DNA of 64,000 bases from Sphingomonas yunnanensis (GTDB taxonomy: Bacteria; Pseudomonadota; Alphaproteobacteria; Sphingomonadales; Sphingomonadaceae): NCBI RefSeq assembly GCF_019898765.1, contig NZ_JAIOKB010000003.1, positions 434,001-498,000 on the forward strand. The letters run 5' to 3'. The notes beneath the pieces are model-generated. The model searched no databases. It was not told the DNA's origin and was given only the letters and a program-made list of their open reading frames with translations. A program made the translations under genes and the position numbers. Positions 8,144 to 16,072 of the stretch are shown here, one piece after another (the stretch's first letter is position 1; each line of letters opens with the position of its first letter).

Positions 8144-8629
8144 ATGGCCGACCACGATCGCCCGCTCTTCCTCGAGGCCGACCATGTCTCCTGGACGGTG
8201 CCCGACCTCGACGCGGCGGTGCGCTTCTACACCGAGGTGTTCGGCGCGACCGAGCTGTTCCGCATGGGGCCGCTCGACGCCGCCGACATCCCGCCCGGTG
8301 ACGACGGCCGCGACTGGATGGCGTCGCACGTCAACGTGCCCGGCGCGCGGCTGACGCTGGCGATGCTCAAGCTGACGCCCAACCTCAACTTCCAGCTGGT
8401 GCAGTATGACAAGCCCGACGACCGCCGCACCGAGCTGCCGCGCAACTGCGACCGCGGCGGCCATCACCTCGGCCTGCGCGTCGACGACGTCGACAAGGCG
8501 GCACGCTACCTGGCGGCGCACGGCTGCACGGTCATGGAGACGATCGTGATCGATGCCGGCCCGCTCGCCGGCCACAAGAACCTCTACGTGCTCGATCCCT
8601 TCGGCAATCAGCTCGAGATCGTCGACTGA
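8144..8629 (+). CDS. VOC (glyoxalase/dioxygenase) superfamily protein
   Basis: The 161-residue product has the two betaalphabetabetabeta modules of the vicinal-oxygen-chelate fold: DHVSWTVPDLDAAVRFYTEV opens the first and GGHHLGLRVDDVDKAARYL the second. It ends in the usual DPFGNQLEIV. Metal-ligand candidates are the His of DHVSW, His of GGHHLG and Glu of LEIV. The ATG at 8144 has GCAGGAG upstream. Members include lyases, isomerases and ring-cleaving dioxygenases, and the sequence does not decide which. Position between the dehydrogenase operon and a Rid protein suggests a step on the same catabolic route. Confidence 0.8.
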   Translation: MADHDRPLFLEADHVSWTVPDLDAAVRFYTEVFGATELFRMGPLDAADIPPGDDGRDWMASHVNVPGARLTLAMLKLTPNLNFQLVQYDKPDDRRTELPRNCDRGGHHLGLRVDDVDKAARYLAAHGCTVMETIVIDAGPLAGHKNLYVLDPFGNQLEIVD

Positions 8630-8664
8630 TCGCCGCCCCGTCCGCGCCAGACCCAGGAGAGCTT

Positions 8665-9069
8665 ATGCCGATCGAACGTCTCAACCCGCCCGCGCTCTAC
8701 GACAGCCTGCAGTTCGGTTTCAGCCATGCGACGATGCAGCACGGTGGTCGCACCCTGCACCTCGCCGGACAGGTCGGCTGGGACAAGGAGCTGAACGTCG
8801 CCGCGGGCGATCTCGCCGCGCAGACGCGCCAGGCGCTCGCCAACCTGCGCTTGGTGCTCGAGGCGGCGGGCGCGAGCGCGGCCGATATCGTGCGGCTGCG
8901 CACCTATGTCGTCGACCACGAACCCGCCAAGCTCGGCATCGTGCTCCAGGAGGTCGGCGCCTTCTACGGCGAGGCGATGCCCGCGCCCAATACCTTCATC
9001 GGGGTGCAGGCGCTGGCGCTGCCCGACTTCCTGGTCGAGATAGAAGCGATCGCGGCGCTGCCGGACTGA
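8665..9069 (+). CDS. Rid (YjgF/YER057c/UK114) family protein
   Basis: This is a 134-residue protein of the Rid family, trimeric proteins of which RidA hydrolyses reactive enamines and imines made by amino-acid dehydratases and oxidases. Family features are LHLAGQVGWD, the TRQALANLRLVLEAAGAS helix and the C-terminal LVEIEAIAAL. Where RidA has its catalytic Arg before the last strand (PARS-type motif), this protein reads MPAPNTFIGV, so Asn replaces Arg by my alignment. It therefore may not be a classical imine deaminase. AGGAG lies before the ATG. It follows the VOC gene by 35 bases, probably in one operon. Confidence 0.85.
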   Translation: MPIERLNPPALYDSLQFGFSHATMQHGGRTLHLAGQVGWDKELNVAAGDLAAQTRQALANLRLVLEAAGASAADIVRLRTYVVDHEPAKLGIVLQEVGAFYGEAMPAPNTFIGVQALALPDFLVEIEAIAALPD

Positions 9070-9190
9070 TCAGGCGGGGACACCACAGCCAACCTGAGTG
9101 CCTTAACGGTCAGATATGTCGGCTATATCTTGCACTCACCCAAGCGCGCCGCGCGTGGGTGCGCGGTAACGAAACCGTATCACGGCAGTG

Positions 9191-9205
9191 TTGTGCGCAG
9201 CGCAA
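9191..9205. promoter_or_regulatory. Putative LysR operator before TBDR 1
   Basis: TTGTGCGCAGCGCAA, flanked by G and C, matches the 4071-4085 palindrome except for one position of the left arm. It lies in the 274-base gap between the Rid gene and the TBDR start at 9344. Confidence 0.5.
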
Positions 9206-9343
9206 CGAAGTCCTCGCCTCCGCCGCATTGCAGGGGAGGCGACCAAGATAGATCATGATCTCACGCTTACCGACGGCTCACACGTCGGAAGCGTCCGCAG
9301 GCGGGCATCGTACTCTTACCAACCCTTGTAGGGGAGGATCTCC

Positions 9344-11614
9344 ATGCGTTGTCCCAACATCATCGCCTTTTCTTTGTCGGCCAGCGGCGCAGCGATCGCG
9401 GCAGCACTGTTCGCTGCCCCCGTGCAAGCGCAGCAGTCCTCCGCGACGAACGACGCACAGAACGCCACCGCCGAGACCGAGCCGAGCGTCGGCGCCGCGG
9501 CGGGTGACATCGTCGTCACCGCTTCCAAGCGCGTCGCCAGCACGGTGCAGGACACGCCGATCTCGGTCCAGGCACTGAGCGGTGACGACCTCAAGGCGCG
9601 CGGCGCGGTCGATTTCGCCGACTTCTATCGCTCCGTTCCGGGCCTGTCGGTGCAGGACGAGGGGCCGGGCGACAAGCGCTACGTCATCCGCGGCATCAAC
9701 TCGAACGGTGCCGGCACCGTCGGCCTCTATCTCGACGAGACCGTGATCACCGGCGAGAACGCCCAGGACGGCTCGGGCCAGGCGCCCGACATCAAGCTGT
9801 TCGATATCGACCGCGTCGAGGTGCTGCGCGGGCCGCAGGGCACCACCTTCGGGGCTAGTTCGATGGCGGGCACGATCCGCTACATCACCGCCAAGCCCAA
9901 GCTCGATCGCTGGACCGGCTACGTCCAGTCGGGCCTGCGCGCGACGCGCGGCGCCGATCTCGGGCTACAGACCGACGGTGCGATCAACATACCGGTGATC
10001 GCGGGCGTGCTCGCGGTGCGCGCCTCGGGCTTCTACGCCGATCTGCCCGGCTATATCGACAACCGCTTCCAGGAAGGCGCCAACGCCGAGAAGAGCAAGG
10101 CCGGGCGGTTGCAGGCGCGGCTCCAGATCACGCCCGATCTCACGCTGGACGGTATGGCGATGTACCAGAAGGTCCATCAGGACGCGAAGAACTTCTACAA
10201 TCGCGTCGACTTCGCCGGTGCTCCCCTCACGGGTAACCGCTATCAGCAGGCCGATGTCGCGCGCGCGCCGTATGACGACGAGAGCGAGATCTACAACGCG
10301 ACACTGACTTATGCGCAGCCGTTCGGCACCGTCACCGCGACCGGCTCGCGCTTCGTGCGCGATACCGACTTCAACCGCGATGCCTCGCTGGCGGCGCAGG
10401 CCTTCTTCGACTTGCCGTACGACGGTGCCGGCCGCTCGCTGCTGCGCCAGGTCAAGCACCGCCGCGTCGACAGCGCCGAGCTGCGCTTCGCCTCCGACTT
10501 CGGTGGCCCGTTCCAGCTGCTGTTCGGCGGCTTCTATCAGAACGAGAACCGCAATTATCGCAGTTACTGGCCGACGGTGAACGCGCAGGGGGTGATCGAC
10601 GCCAGCACGCGCCTGCTGCTCGATCGCACCGTCGGCACCGACATCAAGGAGAAAGCGCTGTTCGGCGAGGCGAGCTACGCCTTCGTGCCGAATCTGACGC
10701 TGACCGTCGGTGCGCGGCTCTTCGACTTCAACCTGGAGCAGCGCTCCGTCGCGATCGTCAGCGCCGGTGGCGGCACCGGCGCGGGACCGGGCCCGCTGCT
10801 CAAGGCGAGCGACAGCGGGCTGATCGGGCGCTTCAACCTGGCGTGGAAGGTCAACGAGCAGGTCAACGCCTATGTCCAGGTGGCGCAGGGCTATCGCTCC
10901 GGCGGCACCAACGACCAGACCGCCGCCGAGCTTGCCAACGTGTCGATCCCGGCGGGCTACGGCTCGGATTCGCTGTGGAACTACGAGCTCGGCGTGAAGA
11001 CGGCGCTGCTCGATCGCAAGCTCTACCTTAATGGCGCGGTCTATTACATCGACTGGTCGAACATCCAGGTGACCGACCAGGCCAGCGCGGGCACGGTCTC
11101 CTTCCCGTTCACCGGCAACGGCGGCAAGGCGTCGGTCAAGGGTGCCGAGCTGACGCTGGACGCGCGCCCGGTCGCCGGGTTGCAGCTCAACCTCGGGCTC
11201 AACTACAGCCTGGCGGAGCTGAGCGAGGACAATCCCGTCCCCGCGACCGGGCGCAAGGGCGACCGCGTCCCCTACGTGCCCGAGTGGACCGGCTCGGCCG
11301 GCTTCTCCTACAGCGCGCCGATCGGCGACGCCGGGCTGGAGGGGACGATCGGCGCCGACGCGAGCTACCAGGGATCGATGGCGACCAAGTTCAACTCGAC
11401 GATCGCCAATTACCGCGCGCTCGACTCCTATTGGCTGGTCGGGCTGCGCGCCGGGGTCTCGCGCGGGCCGTGGGCGCTCAACCTCAACGTGACCAACCTG
11501 TTCGACGACAACACGCCGATCAACTACAACGAGATCGTGCCCGGCGTGTACCCCGACGGTTTCTACATCAGCCGACCGCGCACCGTCACGCTCGCCGGCA
11601 CGGTGCGGTTCTGA
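9344..11614 (+). CDS. TonB-dependent outer-membrane receptor 1
   Basis: The 756-residue product is an outer-membrane active transporter. A signal peptide ends around FAAPVQAQ, followed by the TonB-box-like stretch GDIVVTASKR, the plug domain (VLRGPQGTTFGASSMAGTIRYIT) and a beta-barrel ending in GTVRF with terminal Phe. The ATG is preceded by GGGGAGGAT. The adjoining GH3 glycosidase gene begins at its stop codon, so the imported ligand may carry a sugar. A putative LysR box lies about 140 bases upstream, placing it in the regulon of the 3.1-kb LysR gene. Ligand unknown. Confidence 0.9.
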   Translation: MRCPNIIAFSLSASGAAIAAALFAAPVQAQQSSATNDAQNATAETEPSVGAAAGDIVVTASKRVASTVQDTPISVQALSGDDLKARGAVDFADFYRSVPGLSVQDEGPGDKRYVIRGINSNGAGTVGLYLDETVITGENAQDGSGQAPDIKLFDIDRVEVLRGPQGTTFGASSMAGTIRYITAKPKLDRWTGYVQSGLRATRGADLGLQTDGAINIPVIAGVLAVRASGFYADLPGYIDNRFQEGANAEKSKAGRLQARLQITPDLTLDGMAMYQKVHQDAKNFYNRVDFAGAPLTGNRYQQADVARAPYDDESEIYNATLTYAQPFGTVTATGSRFVRDTDFNRDASLAAQAFFDLPYDGAGRSLLRQVKHRRVDSAELRFASDFGGPFQLLFGGFYQNENRNYRSYWPTVNAQGVIDASTRLLLDRTVGTDIKEKALFGEASYAFVPNLTLTVGARLFDFNLEQRSVAIVSAGGGTGAGPGPLLKASDSGLIGRFNLAWKVNEQVNAYVQVAQGYRSGGTNDQTAAELANVSIPAGYGSDSLWNYELGVKTALLDRKLYLNGAVYYIDWSNIQVTDQASAGTVSFPFTGNGGKASVKGAELTLDARPVAGLQLNLGLNYSLAELSEDNPVPATGRKGDRVPYVPEWTGSAGFSYSAPIGDAGLEGTIGADASYQGSMATKFNSTIANYRALDSYWLVGLRAGVSRGPWALNLNVTNLFDDNTPINYNEIVPGVYPDGFYISRPRTVTLAGTVRF

Positions 11615-14190
11615 TCCGCCCCGTCCAGCTCCGGCAGGGCGCAGTTGCGCTCGTCGCGCTCACCGCCGCGACGGCCGCGACCGCGGGGGAACCGCGCCCC
11701 TGGGCCGATCCCGCGCGGCCGGCCGCGGAGCGTGCGCGGCTGATCGTCGCGGCGATGACCGAGGCGGAGAAGCTGGCGCTGCTCGAGGGCGACACCACGC
11801 TTGACGCCAACGGCACCGGGGTGAATCCGTGCGTCGGCCATGTCAGCGGCATCCCGCGGCTGGGCCTCCCCGCCCTGTGCATGGGCGACGGCCCCGCCGG
11901 AGTGGGCAACGGCATGACGCAGGTCACGCAATTTCCGGCGCCGATCATGGGGGCGGCGACGTGGAACGCGGCGCTGATGGAGCGGTACGGCGCGGCGCTC
12001 GGTACGGAACATGCCGCCAAGGGGCGCAACGTCGTGCTCGCGCCGACGATCAACATCATCCGCACGCCGCTGTGGGGCCGCGCCGCCGAGACGCTGAGCG
12101 AGGACCCCTATCTCACCGCGGCGCTGGGCACGGCGATCACGCGCGGCATCCAGGCGCGGGGGGTGATCGCGACGCCGAAGCATCTCGCCGCCAACAACCA
12201 GGAATGGCTCCGCCTGGGCGATGCGCCGGGCTATGAGGCGATCGACGCGCGCGTCTCCGCCCGCGCCTTGCACGAGATCTATCTGCCGGTGTTCGAGGCG
12301 GTGGTGACGCGCGCCGGAGCGGGCTCGATCATGTGCGCCTACAATCGCGTGAACGGCCATTACGCGTGCGAGAACAAGGATCTGCTGGGGACGCTCCGCG
12401 GCTGGGGGTTCGACGGCTTCGTCGTCGCCGACTGGTATTTCGCGCATCGCAGCACGGTCGCCGCGGTCAAAGCGGGGCTCGACATCTCGATGCCGGGCGG
12501 CGCCAGCCCGTTCGGCTTCGCCGACTTCTACGGCGCGCCGTTGCGCGCGGCGCTGGCGCGCGGCGCGGTCTCGCGCGGCGACATCGACGCGATGGTCACC
12601 CGGATCGTCACGCCGATGTTCAGGCTCGGCCTCGTGGACCGGCCGGTCCGCGGCAGCAGCGCCGCGGACGCGCGCGCGCCGGCGCATCTCACGCTCTCGG
12701 AGGAGATCGCCGAGCAGGGCAGCGTGCTGCTGCGCAACGAGGGCGGCGTGCTGCCGCTGGCGCGCACCGTGCGCTCGATCGCGGTGATCGGCGACGACGC
12801 CGGCGCCAACGTCCAGACCACCGAGCGCTACGGCGGGTTCGTCAAGAACGACGCGGTCCACCCGCGCGCGCCGCTCGATTCTATCCGCGCCGCGCTGCCC
12901 GCCGGCACGCGGGTGCGCTACGCCCGCGGGACGCTCGGCATCGGGGCGCTGCCCGCCGTCCCGGCGGAGGCGTTCCGCGGGCTCACCGCGCGCTACTTCG
13001 CCGGCGCCACCCCGCAGGGCACCGCGCTCGTCACGCGCGCCGAGTCGCGCATCGATTATGCCGAGGCGGGGGCGAAGGCGGGGGTGGTCGGACTGCCCAC
13101 GACCTGGTCGGCGCGCTGGGAGGGGCAGATCGTGCCGCCGCGCACGGGGTCGTACCGCTTCTCGCTCGACGGCGGCGGCGACGCGCGGCTGACGATCGAC
13201 GGGCGGCGGGTCGCCACCGTGCCCAAGAACAGCTTCCGTCTCGTCACCCACGGCGTGGCCGAGCTGCGCGCGGGTGTCCCGGTCCGCTTCCGGCTCGACT
13301 ATAGCAACGCGCCGACGCTCTCGCCGACCGAGCTGCGGCTCGGCTGGCAGGTGCCCGACGCCGGCCTGATCGACGCGGCGGTCGCGGCGGCGCGCTCGAG
13401 CGACGTCGCCTTGGTGTTCGTCGCCGATCATGTCTCGGAGGGTGCGGACCGTACCGACCTGCGCCTGCCCGGCGACCAGGACGCGCTGATCGCCGCCGTG
13501 GCCGCGGCCAACCCGCGCACCGTGGTGGTGCTGCACACGGTCGGACCCGTGCTGATGCCGTGGCGCGACCGCGTGGCGGGCATCGTCGCAGCCTGGTATC
13601 CCGGCGAGCAGGCGGCGGACTCGATCGCCGCGCTGCTGACCGGCCGCGCCAACCCGTCGGGCAAGCTGCCGGTGACCTTCCCCGCCGACATGACCAGCGG
13701 GCCGACCGACCGGCCCGAGCGTTATCCCGGCGTCGGCACGACGGTGCGCTACGACGAGGACCTGCTGGTCGGCTATCGCTGGTACGACCAGCAGCGCGTC
13801 GAGCCGCTGTATCCCTTCGGCTTCGGGCTGTCCTACACGCGCTTCCGCTACGATCGGCTCAGCGTGGCGCCGCGACCGGGCGGCGGCTGGCAGGTGCGTG
13901 CGACGGTGCGCAACGTCGGCGCGCGCGCGGGCAGCGAGGTGGCGCAGCTCTACGTCGCGCTGGCGCCCGGGAGCGGCGAGCCGCCCCAGCAGCTCAAGGG
14001 CTTCGCGCGAGTTACGCTGGAGCCGGGCGCGGCCGAGACGGTCGACTTCACGCTCACCGAGCGCGACCTGTCGACCTGGGACGAGGCGTCTGGCGGCTGG
14101 CGCCTCCATCCGGGCCGCGCCGGGGTGTTCGTCGGCGGCAGCTCACGTGATCACGCGCTCACCGGACAGATCGACGTGGCCGCCCGTTGA
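11611..14190 (+). CDS. Glycoside hydrolase family 3 beta-glycosidase with PA14 insert
   Basis: This is an exported or periplasmic GH3 enzyme of about 859 residues. It has the N-terminal barrel domain with nucleophile Asp in GFDGFVVADWYF, then the C-terminal alpha/beta sandwich (LRNEGGVLPLARTVRSIAVI). A PA14 carbohydrate-binding insert spans roughly FRGLTARYFAG to LRLGWQVP, and a fibronectin-III-like tail follows (VAQLYVALAPG). The N-terminal hydrophobic stretch VALVALTAATAATA looks like a signal peptide, but no ATG, GTG or TTG lies in frame before it. The only candidate is a CTG at 11611 overlapping the TBDR stop (CTGA). ATG 11755 would drop the signal peptide. The likely role is removal of terminal beta-linked sugars from the ligand taken up by the neighbouring TBDR. 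Confidence 0.85.
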   Translation: MIRPVQLRQGAVALVALTAATAATAGEPRPWADPARPAAERARLIVAAMTEAEKLALLEGDTTLDANGTGVNPCVGHVSGIPRLGLPALCMGDGPAGVGNGMTQVTQFPAPIMGAATWNAALMERYGAALGTEHAAKGRNVVLAPTINIIRTPLWGRAAETLSEDPYLTAALGTAITRGIQARGVIATPKHLAANNQEWLRLGDAPGYEAIDARVSARALHEIYLPVFEAVVTRAGAGSIMCAYNRVNGHYACENKDLLGTLRGWGFDGFVVADWYFAHRSTVAAVKAGLDISMPGGASPFGFADFYGAPLRAALARGAVSRGDIDAMVTRIVTPMFRLGLVDRPVRGSSAADARAPAHLTLSEEIAEQGSVLLRNEGGVLPLARTVRSIAVIGDDAGANVQTTERYGGFVKNDAVHPRAPLDSIRAALPAGTRVRYARGTLGIGALPAVPAEAFRGLTARYFAGATPQGTALVTRAESRIDYAEAGAKAGVVGLPTTWSARWEGQIVPPRTGSYRFSLDGGGDARLTIDGRRVATVPKNSFRLVTHGVAELRAGVPVRFRLDYSNAPTLSPTELRLGWQVPDAGLIDAAVAAARSSDVALVFVADHVSEGADRTDLRLPGDQDALIAAVAAANPRTVVVLHTVGPVLMPWRDRVAGIVAAWYPGEQAADSIAALLTGRANPSGKLPVTFPADMTSGPTDRPERYPGVGTTVRYDEDLLVGYRWYDQQRVEPLYPFGFGLSYTRFRYDRLSVAPRPGGGWQVRATVRNVGARAGSEVAQLYVALAPGSGEPPQQLKGFARVTLEPGAAETVDFTLTERDLSTWDEASGGWRLHPGRAGVFVGGSSRDHALTGQIDVAAR

Positions 14191-14223
14191 GCGCGCGGAC
14201 CCGGCGCGATCGGGGATGAACGC

Positions 14224-16026
14224 TCAGGCCGCCGACCAGCTCGCCACCGCCTGTTCCAGCACCGCGAGCGGGACCGGGCCCGACTGCAGCACCAGGTCGT
14301 GGAAGCCGCGCACGTCGAAGCGCGCGCCCATCGCGCGGCGCGCGCGCTCGCGCGCGGCGACGATGCGGTTGGCGCCGACCTTGAAGCTGCACGCCTGCCC
14401 GGGATACACGCAGTAGCGCGTCACCTCGCGCTCGGTCGCGAGCGGCTGCTCGCCGGCGTGCTCGACCATCCAGGCGACCGCCTGCTCCTTGGTCCAGCGC
14501 TTGTAGTGGATCCCGGTGTCGACGACGATGCGCGCGGCGCGGAACAGCTCGGACTGGAGGTAGCCGATCCGGCCGAACGGGTCGGCCTCGAAGATGCCGA
14601 GCTCGTCGGCCACCTGCTGCGCGTAGAGCGCCCAACCCTCTGTGTAGGCGGAGAAGCGCACCATGCGGCGGAACAGCGGCAACGCCGGGCTGTGCGCCAG
14701 CACGCTGTACTGGAAGTGATGGCCCGGCACGCCCTCGTGATGCGCGAGCGTCGGCAGCCGCCATGTCGTATGCTCGGCGGGGGTCTTGAGGTTGAGCGAA
14801 AAGACGCCGGGCTCGCCCTTGCTCCCCTCGCTGTAGAAGGCGCCCGGCGCGCCGCCTTCGATCGCGACCGGGATGCGGCGGACCACGATCGGGTCGACCG
14901 CGACGTTGCCGAAGGCGCGCGGCAGTCGCTCGATCACCCGGCGCAGCGCGGTGTCGGCGATCGCGAGCAGCCGCGCGCGGCCGGCGTCGTCGTCGGAGAC
15001 GCGGAAGCGCGCATCGGCGTTGAGCGCGGCGATCCGCTCGCCCACGCTGCCGCGACTGAGGCCTTGCGTGCGCAGGCTGGCGTCGATCTCCGCCGCCAGC
15101 GCAGCGCATTGCGCGAGCCCGGTCTCGTGCAGCTCGGCCGGGGTGAGCGCGGCGGTGGTGTTGGCGCGGCACGCGGCGGCATAATAGGCCTCGCCGTCCG
15201 GCAGGCGCCATACGCCAGCGGTATCGACCGCGCGCGGCGCCAGCGTCGCCAGCGCGGCGGCCTGACGGTCGAGCGCCGGGGCGATCGATGTGCGGAACAC
15301 CGCCAGCGCGGCGTCGTCGCGGTCGCCCAGCCCCTTGGCGCGGATCCGCGCGAGCGCCGGCGCGAGCAGCGCGGACTCGAGCGGCGCGCCGTCACGCAGT
15401 GCACCGATCTGTGCCACCGTCTTGGCGATGACGAAGCCCGGCGGCACCACCCCGATCGCGGCGTCATGGCGGATCCGATCGGTCTCCTGGTCGAGCGCGG
15501 CCGGCAGCGCCGCGAGCCGCGCGCGCCAGGCGTCGACGTCGGCGGCGTCATCGATCGGGTGCCGGCTCCCGATGAAGTCGGGCAGCCAATAATAGGCGCC
15601 GTTCATCTGGCTGACGACATAGGGGCTCGGGCGCAGGTTGCCGTCGACATAGCCGTAGCGCCCCAGCAGGTCGTCGAGCGTGTCGTAGACGAAGCGCGCG
15701 ACGTCGTGGTCGAGCGCCGATCGCGGCGACAGGCGCGCGCGGTCGATCCCGGCGAGCTGCGCGCGCGCGACGCGGATCGCGGCGCGGTCAAGGGCGCGCG
15801 CCGCCAGCGACCGGTCGTCGAGCCGGCCGCGCAGCGCGGCGTGCGCGCCGGTGTCGAAGTCGTTGGCGGTCGCCTCCTCGGGCGAGCGCGCCAGATAGGC
15901 CTCGCTGTGGCGCTGGAGCAGTTCGGCGAGCGCGGCGTCGTCGGCGCCCGTCGCCGCTTCCGCCGGCAGCGCGGCGGTGAGCAAGCCAACCGCCGAGCTG
16001 ACCAGGAACTGTCGCCGGTCGATCAT
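14224..16026 (-). CDS. DUF885 family exported hydrolase (copy 1)
   Basis: This is a 600-residue DUF885 protein with a Tat-like leader (DRRQFLVSSAVGLLTAALPAEA). Conserved in the C-terminal half are HHEGVPGHHFQ and TEGWALYAQQ, an arrangement of His and Glu that resembles metallopeptidase active sites. Biochemical roles of the family are poorly known, and peptide or amide hydrolysis is a reasonable guess. It is the third gene of a probable SnoaL-TBDR-DUF885 operon, starting 46 bases after the TBDR 2 stop. A second 600-residue paralogue is at 20673-22475 in the same presumed regulon. Confidence 0.8.
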   Translation of the reverse strand: MIDRRQFLVSSAVGLLTAALPAEAATGADDAALAELLQRHSEAYLARSPEEATANDFDTGAHAALRGRLDDRSLAARALDRAAIRVARAQLAGIDRARLSPRSALDHDVARFVYDTLDDLLGRYGYVDGNLRPSPYVVSQMNGAYYWLPDFIGSRHPIDDAADVDAWRARLAALPAALDQETDRIRHDAAIGVVPPGFVIAKTVAQIGALRDGAPLESALLAPALARIRAKGLGDRDDAALAVFRTSIAPALDRQAAALATLAPRAVDTAGVWRLPDGEAYYAAACRANTTAALTPAELHETGLAQCAALAAEIDASLRTQGLSRGSVGERIAALNADARFRVSDDDAGRARLLAIADTALRRVIERLPRAFGNVAVDPIVVRRIPVAIEGGAPGAFYSEGSKGEPGVFSLNLKTPAEHTTWRLPTLAHHEGVPGHHFQYSVLAHSPALPLFRRMVRFSAYTEGWALYAQQVADELGIFEADPFGRIGYLQSELFRAARIVVDTGIHYKRWTKEQAVAWMVEHAGEQPLATEREVTRYCVYPGQACSFKVGANRIVAARERARRAMGARFDVRGFHDLVLQSGPVPLAVLEQAVASWSAA

Positions 16027-16072
16027 GCTCTCTCCCTCAATCGTCGATCGTCCGGCGGCGCGGCCGATGCCG

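Noticed and set aside
11563..14109. Very long open frame opposite the GH3 gene
   Set aside because: Arg/His/Ala-rich, no domain, a consequence of high-GC codon bias in the real plus-strand gene. The same applies to frames opposite TBDR 2, the OoxA-like gene, the S9 peptidase and TBDR 6.
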